Of a stretch of 30,735 bases of DNA, positions 8,419 through 16,129 are shown piece after piece. The notes under the pieces were generated by a model. It was not told where the DNA came from. It ran no database searches and saw only the letters and a list, made by a program, of their open reading frames with translations. The position numbers were made by a program, and so were the translations under genes. Where the stretch lies: contig DFNI01000039.1 of NCBI GenBank assembly GCA_002375995.1, forward strand, positions 1-30,735, written 5' to 3'. Position 1 is the first letter of the stretch. The number at the start of each line of letters is the position of its first letter. Source of the DNA: Acetothermia bacterium UBA3571 (GTDB lineage: Bacteria > Bipolaricaulota > Bipolaricaulia > Bipolaricaulales > Bipolaricaulaceae).

Positions 8419-9075
8419 ATGAGAAAATGCTTGATAACGGTCTTCGTGATCTCGGTCGGGCTCTTCCTCGCGGGATGCATTCCCACCGGCGACGAGGAGC
8501 CCCTGCGTGCGGTGATCACCACCGAACCCTCCCCACCGCGGGGGGATCCTCCCTTGACGGTGCAGTTCTCCGCCGCTCAGTCCACCGGGAAGATCGACGA
8601 GTACATCTGGACCTTCGGCGACGGAACCGGCGCGCAGGGACGTGTTGTACAGCACACCTATTCCTTGCCGGGAAACTACGAGGTGACGCTCCGGGTGGCG
8701 GGGCCGGAAGGGGAAAGGACCGCCCGGGTCACGGTGCATGTGAATTCAGAGCCTCCGGTGATCGAATATTTCGACGTCGACCGCACGGTGGTCGAGGCCA
8801 ACACCGAGGTGGACTTCTACGTGAACGCGTATGACCCGGATGGCTCGGTCCGTTTCCTTCACTTCGACTTCGGCAACGGAGAGACAGCCACCATCCCCGC
8901 GAATCCTTCTCCAACGGGCATGTACCAGGTCCACAAGACGTACCAGGAGGACTCCCTCCCCCCCACCTACCCCGTGGTGCTCACCGTCACGGTCCAAGTG
9001 GAGGATGACAACGGCGATCTCTCCGAGCCCGCGGCGTTGACGATCCAGGTCCTTCCGCCGTGTCCGTGTGATTGA
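8419..9075 (+). CDS. PKD-domain lipoprotein
   Basis: 218 residues. The N-terminus MRKCLITVFVISVGLFLAGC is a lipoprotein signal with lipobox LAGC, so Cys20 is the expected lipidated residue. Residues about 31-110 are a PKD domain (PPLTVQFSAAQSTG, then YIWTFGDG, HTYSLPGNYEVTLRV). A second PKD/Ig-like domain (about 112-212) has PPVIEYFDVD, DPDGSV and DFGNGE. The chain ends in PPCPCD. PKD domains mediate protein or glycan contacts on cell surfaces; no enzyme motif is visible. GGGGTGAGAAG precedes the ATG. Its last 8 bases overlap the start of the repair-fusion gene, so translation may be coupled although the functions look unrelated. Confidence 0.8.
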   Translation: MRKCLITVFVISVGLFLAGCIPTGDEEPLRAVITTEPSPPRGDPPLTVQFSAAQSTGKIDEYIWTFGDGTGAQGRVVQHTYSLPGNYEVTLRVAGPEGERTARVTVHVNSEPPVIEYFDVDRTVVEANTEVDFYVNAYDPDGSVRFLHFDFGNGETATIPANPSPTGMYQVHKTYQEDSLPPTYPVVLTVTVQVEDDNGDLSEPAALTIQVLPPCPCD

Positions 9076-10045
9076 AAAAAAGGTGCCCAAATTGGAGATC
9101 CCGGATATCGAGGGAACACTTCGCCGCCTCGTGGCCCAGGTTCCCCCAGGGCGGGTGACCACCTACAAAGCCCTGGCCGAAGCATTGGGAGATCCGGCGG
9201 CGGTTCGGTTCGTGGCCAACTGGCTTTCTTCCCACGCCCACGAACTCCCCGTCCACCGGGTGGTCCACGCCTCCGGGGCGGTGGGAAAGGCGGAGTTCGC
9301 GGAGCCAGCGGAGTTCGCTGAACGGTTGCGCCGGGAGGGCGTAAGGGTGGAGGGGCTTAAGGTCAAACCCCTCATACGTTATTTCTTCGCCGATTTTAAA
9401 ACCGACCGACCCTTGGAACGGTTGCGCCGGGAACAAGGGGAGATCGCGCGCCAGGTGAGGCTGGAACCCCTTCCCCAAGACGCAAAAACGGTGGCCGGCG
9501 TCGACGCCGCATACTTGGATTCTGAAGCCATCGGGATCTGCGTCGTTTGCGATCGCGAGGGGGGGCCCCTCGATTACGTCGAGGTCAGACAGGAAGTACA
9601 GTTTCCTTACATCCCCACCTATCTCTCTTACCGCGAGCTTCCGCTCTACCTCGCCGCCGTGCAGGGGGCGGAGGAGAAGGGCCTTTCCCCGGACGTGATC
9701 CTGGTGGATGGAAACGGGATCCTCCACCCTCGCCGGGTGGGAATCGCTACACATCTTGGGGTGATCCTCGACAGGCCTACGGTGGGGGTAGCCAAGAGGC
9801 TTCTCTGTGGCGAGGTGAACACGGAAGGGATGACTATCGGGGAGTGGCGCCCCGTCGTCTTGGAAGGCGAGACAGTGGGGGCGGCCATGCGCACCGGTCG
9901 CAACCGCACCATCTTTATTTCCCCTGGGCACCGTGCAGACTTGAAAACAAGCGTTGAGCTCGTGACTTCCCTCTTGAAGGAGGATCCCTTGCCGGAACCC
10001 CTGCGCTGGGCCCACGCCCTCGCCTCAGAGTCCCGCGCCGCTTGA
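9068..10045 (+). CDS. nfi: Alkyltransferase-like (ATL) domain fused to endonuclease V
   Basis: 325 residues. Residues about 15-75 are the DNA-binding domain of O6-alkylguanine-DNA alkyltransferases: VPPGRVTTYKALAEALG, an Arg in AVRFVANWL (Arg47, the position of the base-flipping Arg finger), then PVHRVV at 61-66. The acceptor Cys of PCHRVV is Val62, so the domain is of the ATL sensor type and should not repair by itself. Residues about 110-320 are endonuclease V with all expected catalytic positions: GVDAAY (Asp146), YIPTYLSYRE (Tyr181, Glu190), VDGNGILHPRRVGIATHLG (Asp214, His229) and VGVAKRLL (Lys243). EndoV nicks DNA near deaminated adenine (inosine). I infer joint recognition of alkylated or deaminated bases. 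The start is GTG 9068, overlapping the upstream lipoprotein gene; GTG 9083 is an alternative. Confidence 0.9.
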   Translation: MIEKKVPKLEIPDIEGTLRRLVAQVPPGRVTTYKALAEALGDPAAVRFVANWLSSHAHELPVHRVVHASGAVGKAEFAEPAEFAERLRREGVRVEGLKVKPLIRYFFADFKTDRPLERLRREQGEIARQVRLEPLPQDAKTVAGVDAAYLDSEAIGICVVCDREGGPLDYVEVRQEVQFPYIPTYLSYRELPLYLAAVQGAEEKGLSPDVILVDGNGILHPRRVGIATHLGVILDRPTVGVAKRLLCGEVNTEGMTIGEWRPVVLEGETVGAAMRTGRNRTIFISPGHRADLKTSVELVTSLLKEDPLPEPLRWAHALASESRAA

Positions 10046-10107
10046 TCGCAAAATTATTACTTATGAGTCTTGAAAAGAAACGGCCGGAGAGGTAGCCTTG
10101 CCGTGCC

Positions 10108-10830
10108 ATGGGAATCCTTGAGGTAAGAGATTTGGTGGTGACCGTTGAAGGGAAGAAGATCCTCAAGGGGATCTCCCTTTCCCTGGAAAAGGGAAAAATC
10201 CACGCCCTCATGGGCCCCAACGGATCTGGCAAGTCCACCCTCGCCTTCGCCCTGGCAGGGCACCCCGATTATCTGATCGAAGAGGGGAGGATCTTTTTGA
10301 ATTCCGAGGACATCACAAAACTTCCCCCCCATGAACGCGCCCGTCGCGGGCTCTTTTTGGGCTTCCAATATCCCCCCGAAGTGGAGGGGGTGAGGTTACG
10401 GGAGTTCCTGCGCCTGGCAGCGGCCAACTGTCACGAACCCTTCTGCGAGTTCCAAAAGCTTTACCTGGAGTCCCTGGCGTACTTCCGCATGGACGAGCTC
10501 GGCGAACGCGAGCTAAACGTGGGCTTCTCCGGCGGGGAAAAGAAGCGGTCTGAGCTATTGCAGATGCGGGTCCTCCGGCCGAAGGTGGCCCTCCTGGATG
10601 AGCCCGACTCCGGGGTGGACGTGGATGGCCTGCGCCTGATCGCCGCGGGGATCGAGGAAGCAGCCCGGCTGGGGACAGCGGTCCTCCTTATCACCCACTA
10701 CCCTCGCATCCTGGAACACCTTCCCATCTCCAAAGTCTTCGTGCTGGACGATGGTCACATCGTGCGGGAAGGAGGGCCGGAGCTCGCTTGGGAGATCGAA
10801 CGCTCAGGCTACGAGGCGGTGAGGGGATGA
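10108..10830 (+). CDS. sufC: Fe-S cluster assembly ATPase SufC
   Basis: 240 residues, normal for SufC. Motifs are Walker A GPNGSGKST, the SufC-type Q-loop region LFLGFQYPPEVEGV, ABC signature FSGGEKKRSELLQ and Walker B VALLDEPDSGVDVDGL. SufC is the soluble ABC-type ATPase that drives shape changes in the SufB scaffold. It is the first gene of a tightly packed sufC-B-S-U operon; its TGA overlaps the sufB ATG (ATGA). No clear Shine-Dalgarno stands at the right distance from ATG 10108. A weak TTGAAA-17-TAGCCT pair lies directly upstream, ending 9 bases before the ATG. Confidence 0.97.
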   Translation: MGILEVRDLVVTVEGKKILKGISLSLEKGKIHALMGPNGSGKSTLAFALAGHPDYLIEEGRIFLNSEDITKLPPHERARRGLFLGFQYPPEVEGVRLREFLRLAAANCHEPFCEFQKLYLESLAYFRMDELGERELNVGFSGGEKKRSELLQMRVLRPKVALLDEPDSGVDVDGLRLIAAGIEEAARLGTAVLLITHYPRILEHLPISKVFVLDDGHIVREGGPELAWEIERSGYEAVRG

Positions 10831-12158
10831 AGCGGACAAGCGTGGGGTTGACGGCGGAACTGATCGAGGAGATCTCCCGGGAGAAGGGGGAGCCCAGGTG
10901 GATGCTGGAACACCGGCTGCGGGCACTGGAGATCTTCCGCGAACTCCCCATGCCCCGGTTCGGGCCGGACCTCTCCGAAGTGGACTTCTCCGACATCTCC
11001 TATTACTTGCGGACGGTGGAGCCGGTAGGAAGTTGGGAAGAGCTACCGGAAGAGATCCGGCGCACCTTCGAGGAGCTGGGGCTCCCCGAGGCGGAACGCA
11101 AGGCCCTGGCGGGCTTGGGGGCCCAGGTGGACTCCGAGGTGGTCTACCGCTCCATCCTGGAGGAGGTCCGGGCCCAGGGGGTGATCTTCGAGCCCATGGA
11201 GGAGGCCCTCAAGAACCACCCCGACCTGGTGCGGGAGCACTTCATGAAGGTTATTCCCCCGGAGGATAACAAGTTCGCTGCACTGCATGGGGCGGTGTGG
11301 TCGGGAGGGACCTTTGTATGGGTGCCGGAAGGGGTGGAGGTAGCGATACCCCTCCAGGCTTACTTCCGCATGCAGACACAGGGAGTGGGACAGTTCGAAC
11401 ATACCTTGATCGTAGCCGAGCCGGGAAGCTCGGTGCACTACATCGAAGGCTGTTCCGCCCCCCGATACACCAAGGCGGCGCTGCATTCGGGAATGGTGGA
11501 GATCGTGGTCAAGGAAGGGGCCCACGTGCGGTTCACTACGATCCAGAACTGGTCCCGAAACGTGTACAACCTGAACAACAAGCGGGCGGTGGCGTACGCG
11601 GGGGCCACTATGGACTGGGTCTCTGGATCTTTGGGGAGCAAGGTGACGATGCTATACCCTTCCACCATCCTCGCCGGAAAGGGCGCCAAGACGGAAAACC
11701 TCTCCTTCAGCTTCGCCCGGAACGGCCAGTGGCTCGATCTCGGTGCCAAGGCTATACACCTTGCCCCCGATACCTCTTCCAGGCTCGTTTCCCGCTCGGT
11801 GGTTCAAGGGAAGGCCAAGAGCGTCTTCCGGGGGAAGCTCTACGTCGCCCCTGAGGCGAAGGGCGCTAAGGGGCACGTGGAATGTTCCACGCTCCTTCTT
11901 TCCCCGGAGGCGGAGACGGAAACGATACCCACCCTGGACGTGCGGAACCACGAGGTGGAAGTGGGCCATGAGGCCACCGTGGGGAGGGTTTCCAGGGATC
12001 AGCTCTTCTACCTCATGTCCCGGGGATTGGACGAGGCCGAGGCTCTCAGCTTGATCATCAACGGGTTCGTTTCCCCCATCCTCAAGGAAATACCCTTTGA
12101 GTACGCGGTGGAGCTAAAAAGGCTCCTTGAGATGAGCTTTGCGGAGGCGATCGGATGA
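10827..12158 (+). CDS. sufB: Fe-S cluster scaffold SufB
   Basis: 443 residues from the ATG overlapping the sufC stop. The N-terminal helix region (KGEPRWMLEHRLRALEIF) and the beta-helix core are typical SufB: IPPEDNKFAALHGAVWSGGTFVWVPEGV, EGCSAPRYTKAALHSGMVE, and the tail RVSRDQLFYLMSRGLDEAEALSLIINGF. It would form the SufB2C2 scaffold where the nascent cluster is built. There is no sufD in the operon, so a SufB homodimer is likely. The core Cys of EGC is present. In IINGFVSPIL, Val stands where enterobacterial SufB has Cys (NGFC); as far as I recall this position also varies in other phyla. Its last bases overlap the sufS start. Confidence 0.97.
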   Translation: MKRTSVGLTAELIEEISREKGEPRWMLEHRLRALEIFRELPMPRFGPDLSEVDFSDISYYLRTVEPVGSWEELPEEIRRTFEELGLPEAERKALAGLGAQVDSEVVYRSILEEVRAQGVIFEPMEEALKNHPDLVREHFMKVIPPEDNKFAALHGAVWSGGTFVWVPEGVEVAIPLQAYFRMQTQGVGQFEHTLIVAEPGSSVHYIEGCSAPRYTKAALHSGMVEIVVKEGAHVRFTTIQNWSRNVYNLNNKRAVAYAGATMDWVSGSLGSKVTMLYPSTILAGKGAKTENLSFSFARNGQWLDLGAKAIHLAPDTSSRLVSRSVVQGKAKSVFRGKLYVAPEAKGAKGHVECSTLLLSPEAETETIPTLDVRNHEVEVGHEATVGRVSRDQLFYLMSRGLDEAEALSLIINGFVSPILKEIPFEYAVELKRLLEMSFAEAIG

Positions 12159-13366
12159 GGAATGTACGCGGTGATTTCCCGGTGCTTGAGCGTACCGTAA
12201 ACGGGAATGCCCTCATTTACTTGGATTCGGCGGCCACGGCCCAAAAGCCCACACAGGTGATCGAGGCGATAGCCCGCTTTTACCGGGAAGCGAACGCCAA
12301 CGTGCACCGCGGGCTTTATGCGCTTTCGGTGGAGGCTACGGAACTTTATGAGAATGCACGTAAGAGGATCGCGGCTTTGATCGGGGCACGGCCGGAGGAG
12401 GTGATCTTCACCCGGGGGACCACGGAGTCCCTCAACCTCCTGGCTTACTCGTTGGGGGAGGCCAGGGTCCGCGAAGGGGACGAGATTCTGGTCACAGTGA
12501 TGGAACATCATGCCAACCTAATACCGTGGCAGGAGCTTGCCCGCCGCAGGGGCGCGGTGCTTTCGGCGGTGGGGATAACCCCAGATGGCGAACTGGACAT
12601 GGACGATTTCCGGCGCAAGCTCTCATCTCGAACCGCAATCGTGGCCGTTACCCACGTCTCGAACGTCCTGGGAACGATCAACCCTATCCCCGAGATCTCC
12701 CGGGAAGCCCATAGGGTCGGAGCACTGGTGGTGGTGGATGCGGCCCAATCCGTCCCGCACCTCCTCGTGGACGTGAAGGAACTTGGCTGCGATTTCCTCG
12801 CTTTTTCCGGTCATAAGATGCTCGGTCCCACGGGAATAGGGATCCTGTGGGGAAGGCGGGAACTCCTGGAAGAGATGCCCCCTTTCCTTACCGGGGGCGA
12901 GATGATCCGGGAGGTCTGGATCGACCGCGCCACCTGGAACGACCTTCCCTACAAATTCGAGGCGGGCACCCCCCCAATCGCCCAGGCGGTGGGCCTGGGG
13001 GCTGCGGTGGAATACCTGGTGGGGCTGGGGATGGATGAGGTTCGCCGCCACGAGGAGGAGCTCACAGGGCTCCTCTTGGAGGGCCTCAGGGTTCGGGATT
13101 ACGTGGAGGTCTACGGCCCACACGATCCCCAGAAGCGAGGAGGAGTAGTGGCTTTCAACCTGCGGGGGATCCACCCCCACGACGTCGCGACACTTCTGGA
13201 CCAAGAGGGGATCGCCATCCGCGCCGGACACCACTGCGCCCAGCCGTTACACCGGTTGTTGGGGATCTCGGCGAGCTGCAGGGCATCGGTATACGTTTAC
13301 AATACCCCGGAGGAGATCGAGCTTTTCCTTGCGGCCCTGGACAGGGTCTGGGAGCAGCTGGGATGA
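12155..13366 (+). CDS. sufS: Cysteine desulfurase SufS (class V aminotransferase fold)
   Basis: 403 residues, normal for SufS/CsdA. YLDSAATAQKP at the start, TRGTTESLNL, VMEHHANLIPWQ, VVVDAAQSVPH, the PLP lysine in FSGHKMLGP (Lys221), the RAGHHCAQPLHR segment and the sulfur-carrying Cys375 in SASCRASVYVYNT are all present. It removes sulfur from cysteine and hands it, as persulfide, to the partner encoded next (sufU). The ATG overlaps the sufB TGA and the stop overlaps the sufU ATG, so the four Suf proteins are translationally coupled. Confidence 0.97.
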   Translation: MRNVRGDFPVLERTVNGNALIYLDSAATAQKPTQVIEAIARFYREANANVHRGLYALSVEATELYENARKRIAALIGARPEEVIFTRGTTESLNLLAYSLGEARVREGDEILVTVMEHHANLIPWQELARRRGAVLSAVGITPDGELDMDDFRRKLSSRTAIVAVTHVSNVLGTINPIPEISREAHRVGALVVVDAAQSVPHLLVDVKELGCDFLAFSGHKMLGPTGIGILWGRRELLEEMPPFLTGGEMIREVWIDRATWNDLPYKFEAGTPPIAQAVGLGAAVEYLVGLGMDEVRRHEEELTGLLLEGLRVRDYVEVYGPHDPQKRGGVVAFNLRGIHPHDVATLLDQEGIAIRAGHHCAQPLHRLLGISASCRASVYVYNTPEEIELFLAALDRVWEQLG

Positions 13367-13755
13367 GCCCCTATGAGGACCTGATAATAGATCATTGGCG
13401 ACATCCGCGGAACAAGGGGACACTACCCGACCCCGATGTAGACGTAACTGAAGCGAATGTCCCCTGTGGGGACGTGGTGCGGCTTCAGCTCAAGGTCCGG
13501 AACGGAAAGGTAGAAAATGTGCGGTTCGATGGCCGAGGCTGTGCCATCTCCATGGCCTCGGCGTCGCTTCTTACCGAGATGCTAAAGGGTAAAAGGCTGG
13601 AGGAACTGGAAGAAATGCGTCAAGAGGAGCTCCTCGAAGCTTTAGGGGGTGTGATAAAGCCACGCTTGAACTGTGCCCTTCTCTCTTTTCGGACACTCCG
13701 CAAGGCTTTGGAAGCTTTGGGCAAAACGGGCTCCCACGTGAATCCTTCTCCATAA
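13363..13755 (+). CDS. sufU: SufU/IscU-type Fe-S scaffold or sulfur-relay protein
   Basis: 130 residues. The fold signature MSPYEDLIIDHWRHPRNKG is clear. Ligands are Cys35 and Asp37 (VPCGD), Cys60 (GRGCAIS) and Cys104 (RLNCALLS). The spacings 35/60/104 resemble IscU (about 37/63/106). The roughly 20-residue insertion before the third Cys of Bacillus-type SufU is absent. The IscU His next to the third Cys is Asn103, as expected for a SufU-like site. It probably accepts sulfur from SufS and passes it to SufBC. It is last in the operon; 89 bases separate it from the next gene, with no terminator visible. Confidence 0.9.
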   Translation: MSPYEDLIIDHWRHPRNKGTLPDPDVDVTEANVPCGDVVRLQLKVRNGKVENVRFDGRGCAISMASASLLTEMLKGKRLEELEEMRQEELLEALGGVIKPRLNCALLSFRTLRKALEALGKTGSHVNPSP

Positions 13756-13844
13756 GCCTTTGGATCCGGATCGCGGCCACAGCGGAGTCGGCCGAACCCT
13801 GCACGTTTCGCCTCATGTGCAATCATTGTGGGAACGAGATTTAG

Positions 13845-14291
13845 ATGGGCGGGATCTACGTATTGGTGGTCGAGATAACACGGCCGGCGGAGATCCAAGT
13901 GGGTAAGCTGGGGAGAATTCGATTCGCGCCTGGGACTTACGCCTATATGGGCTCGGCGCTGGGGGGCATCGAGGCCCGGGTGGCAAGGCACCTCAAGAGA
14001 GAAAAGCGCCTCCGCTGGCACATCGATTACCTCCTCTCCCATCCCGGGGTCGCGGCGGCGGGTGTCTACGTGTGGGAAACCACCGAGAGGCGGGAGTGCG
14101 AGGTGGCCCGGATGTTGGCCGCGGAGTACGAAGTTGTCCCCGGGTTCGGCTCAAGCGATTGCCGCTGCCGAGGGCACTTATTTCGCTGTGAGCTCCGGCG
14201 GCTTGGCGGGATCCTGGAAGCCCTGGGCTTCCGGACATTTCGCTTACCCAAACTACGCTGGGGCCATAGGGGTCGGCCGTGTCGGGACTGA
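13845..14291 (+). CDS. DUF123 (GIY-YIG-like) family protein
   Basis: 148 residues. The pattern GGIYVLVVEI, GTYAYMGSALGGIEARVARHLKREK, RWHIDYLL, then SDCRCRGHLF and a basic C-terminus matches DUF123. This GIY-YIG-related family occurs alone in many archaea and thermophiles and fused to endonuclease III in some. The Tyr, Arg and His residues of these motifs would form a nuclease-like site; activity is inferred only. The tail is rich in Arg and Cys (DCRC, PCRD). No strong Shine-Dalgarno precedes ATG 13845. The gene is convergent with the Uma2-type gene, their ends only 9 bases apart. Confidence 0.75.
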   Translation: MGGIYVLVVEITRPAEIQVGKLGRIRFAPGTYAYMGSALGGIEARVARHLKREKRLRWHIDYLLSHPGVAAAGVYVWETTERRECEVARMLAAEYEVVPGFGSSDCRCRGHLFRCELRRLGGILEALGFRTFRLPKLRWGHRGRPCRD

Positions 14292-14300
14292 TCCCTCCCA

Positions 14301-14939
14301 TCAGCTCTCGAGGACGGCCCGCAAGCACGTGGCCACAAGGGGAAGGGGTTCCTGGAACAGCCACTCGGCCTTTAGCCACAGGCCGGGTACCGAAGCGCTT
14401 TCGAGGTGGCCCGCACGAACGCGTTCCAGCTCGTACTCCCTTTCTTTAAGGCGATGGACCAGGATCTCCCCGCGCTCGGGATCTATGACCCAGTACTCCT
14501 GAATCCCGGCGGCGGCATAGTCGCTGGCTTTTTCCACTGTATCGATGGTGCGAGTGGTGGGGCTCGTCACCTCTATCACCAGGGCGGGACGCACCTCCAA
14601 GGGAACACCCTTGGCCTTCGGCACTTCCTCCGGAAGGAGGGCGAAGAGATCCGGTTCCCGGACCACATCGGGAAGGATGCGTATCGCCGCAGGCCCGGCA
14701 AGGACCTTGTCCCACCTTCTTTCCTCGCAATATCCATCCAGGAGACGCAACAGGAATCGGACCAAGTCTTGGTGTTCCGCTGTCGCCGGCGAGTACATCA
14801 CCACCTCCCCCCGGACGTACTCCCACCGCTGGCTTTCCGGGGCCTCGGCGAGGTACCTGTCCAAGGTCCAGCCTCCGAGGCGCACCACGTAGGGCTCCCG
14901 CAGGAGCTTTTTTCGTTCATCAACTACCAGAAGCTTCAT
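14301..14939 (-). CDS. Uma2 family (DUF820) PD-(D/E)xK nuclease-like protein
   Basis: 212 residues from the ATG at 14939, preceded by AGGGGGAG. Features of the family are WEYVRGEVVMYSPAT near the start, VREPDLFAL, ALVIEVTSPTTRTIDTVEKASDYAAAGIQEYWVIDPERGEI and a variable C-terminal sheet. Asp in REPDLF, Glu in VIEVTSP and Lys in EKASDY are the likely PD-(D/E)xK metal-site residues. Uma2 proteins are numerous in cyanobacteria and other phyla and their role is mostly unknown. They are often scattered and linked to mobile DNA, but I see no element ends here. The first 14 in-frame codons upstream were left out because they lack a ribosome binding site. Confidence 0.8.
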   Translation of the reverse strand: MKLLVVDERKKLLREPYVVRLGGWTLDRYLAEAPESQRWEYVRGEVVMYSPATAEHQDLVRFLLRLLDGYCEERRWDKVLAGPAAIRILPDVVREPDLFALLPEEVPKAKGVPLEVRPALVIEVTSPTTRTIDTVEKASDYAAAGIQEYWVIDPERGEILVHRLKEREYELERVRAGHLESASVPGLWLKAEWLFQEPLPLVATCLRAVLES

Positions 14940-15028
14940 CGCTCCCCCTAACTGTAAGGGCTTAACTTCCCTACTTGCCAAATTGCATTCTAAGAATTTT
15001 TAGAATTTTTAAACAAGGAGGTCAGATC

Positions 15029-15988
15029 TCACCCCCAGGCGTTTGGGAGGCGGCGGAGGTAGAACCGGTGGCCTTGGTACTCACGCTCGACCAGCTCCCC
15101 AGAGGCGATAAGCCGCTCCACCACCTCCCAGCTGGCCCCATCCCGGGCCAAAAGCTCCCGCAGCGCCTCCTCCCTGAGGGGGTGGACCGCGGTGATAGAG
15201 AGGATATCCGCCGCCGCGTCCCCGGTGGCGGAGAAGGCATCCCCTTCGTAGCCGATGAGTAACTCCACCCGGGGCAATTCCTCGGCGAAGATCGCGTAGG
15301 CGCGGGCCAGCGTTCCCTCGGGTGGGGGCTTTACCCAGGGCTCGGCTGGGGGACGGGTGGGGACCGCGATGTAGGCGATCGCGGGCTTCACCTCCGTCAG
15401 GAACCTGGCGATCTCCGCGAGCTCCTCCGGCGAATCGTTGATGCCCCGCACCAGCATCGTCTCGGTTGTCAAGGTCCCCCGGAACCTCCGGGCGAATTCC
15501 AGAATCCCTTCTTGGACCCCCTCCAAGGAGAGGGACCTGTGGGGGCGGTTTATCCGCTTCCAGACCGCTTCTGTGGCAGCGTCCACCTTGAGGGAGACCC
15601 AATCGGCGCGGGAGAGGGCATCCCGGACCCCTTCAAGGGAGACGAGCGAGGCGTTGGAGATCACGGCGATGGAGATCCCGAGTACCTTGAGGGCGGCAAT
15701 CTCCTCCCCCAGGTGCACATCCAGGGTAGGTTCCCCGTCGGGGACGAAGGCTAAGTAATCGACCTCCTCCCCGGACTCCCGCAATTCTTTTACCCGCCCG
15801 CGGACCGCCCGCACGAGCTCATCGGGGGCATAGAAGACCTGGCGCTCCGCCCGCATATCCAGGGTGCGGCCGAGCTGGCAATAGACGCACGAATATGAAC
15901 AGATCTTCGGGGGTATGTTGTTAATCCCCAGGGACCTTCCCAGCCTGCGCGAAGGGACGGGGCCAAACACAAAAGAATCGTTTTGCAC
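15029..15988 (-). CDS. Radical SAM protein (COG0731-like)
   Basis: 319 residues. FGPVPSRRLGRSLGINNIPP and the cluster motif CSYSCVYCQLG (CxxxCxxC) identify the COG0731 branch of radical SAM enzymes. DGEPTLD, ISNASLV and VDAATEAVWKRINRPH follow, as expected for the SAM-binding barrel. The last 80 residues look like a small winged-helix or C-terminal add-on (VHPLREEALRELLARDGASWEVVERLIASGELVERE). Substrate unknown; relatives include wyosine-type tRNA enzymes and uncharacterised Fe-S oxidoreductases. The start is GTG 15988 with no Shine-Dalgarno; TATAAC stands 8 bases upstream, so the message may be leaderless. It is divergent from the ATPase remnant. Confidence 0.85.
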   Translation of the reverse strand: MQNDSFVFGPVPSRRLGRSLGINNIPPKICSYSCVYCQLGRTLDMRAERQVFYAPDELVRAVRGRVKELRESGEEVDYLAFVPDGEPTLDVHLGEEIAALKVLGISIAVISNASLVSLEGVRDALSRADWVSLKVDAATEAVWKRINRPHRSLSLEGVQEGILEFARRFRGTLTTETMLVRGINDSPEELAEIARFLTEVKPAIAYIAVPTRPPAEPWVKPPPEGTLARAYAIFAEELPRVELLIGYEGDAFSATGDAAADILSITAVHPLREEALRELLARDGASWEVVERLIASGELVEREYQGHRFYLRRLPNAWG

Positions 15989-16081
15989 AATCGCATGTTA
16001 TAGAACGGGGACCGAACTCGCAATCGCCTACGAGCGGCGGGAGGTGTGGTTGTAGCGCTAGCGTGCCCTGACTTCCCAACT

Positions 16082-16121
16082 CTTTTGGCCAAAATTGGCT
16101 ATAGCCAATTTTGGCCAAAAG
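16082..16121. promoter_or_regulatory. Perfect 40-bp palindrome upstream of the ATPase remnant
   Basis: Two perfect 20-base arms meet at GGCTA|TAGCC with no spacer. Each arm contains nested TTGGCC and TTGGCT motifs. The dyad ends exactly where the ribosome binding site GGAGG of the ATPase remnant begins, 8 bases before its ATG. It could be an operator for the winged-helix domain encoded by that gene, the end of a mobile unit, or a cruciform or hairpin in the leader. Related dyads are at 17073-17109 and 19043-19076. Confidence 0.8.
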
Positions 16122-16129
16122 GAGGTCCT

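Noticed and set aside
8987..10015. 342-codon minus-strand open frame over the repair fusion
   Set aside because: The plus strand has all EndoV catalytic motifs; the antisense frame has none.
13756..13844. tRNA or small RNA in the gap after sufU
   Set aside because: No cloverleaf, TTC loop or CCA-like end could be built, and there is no terminator.
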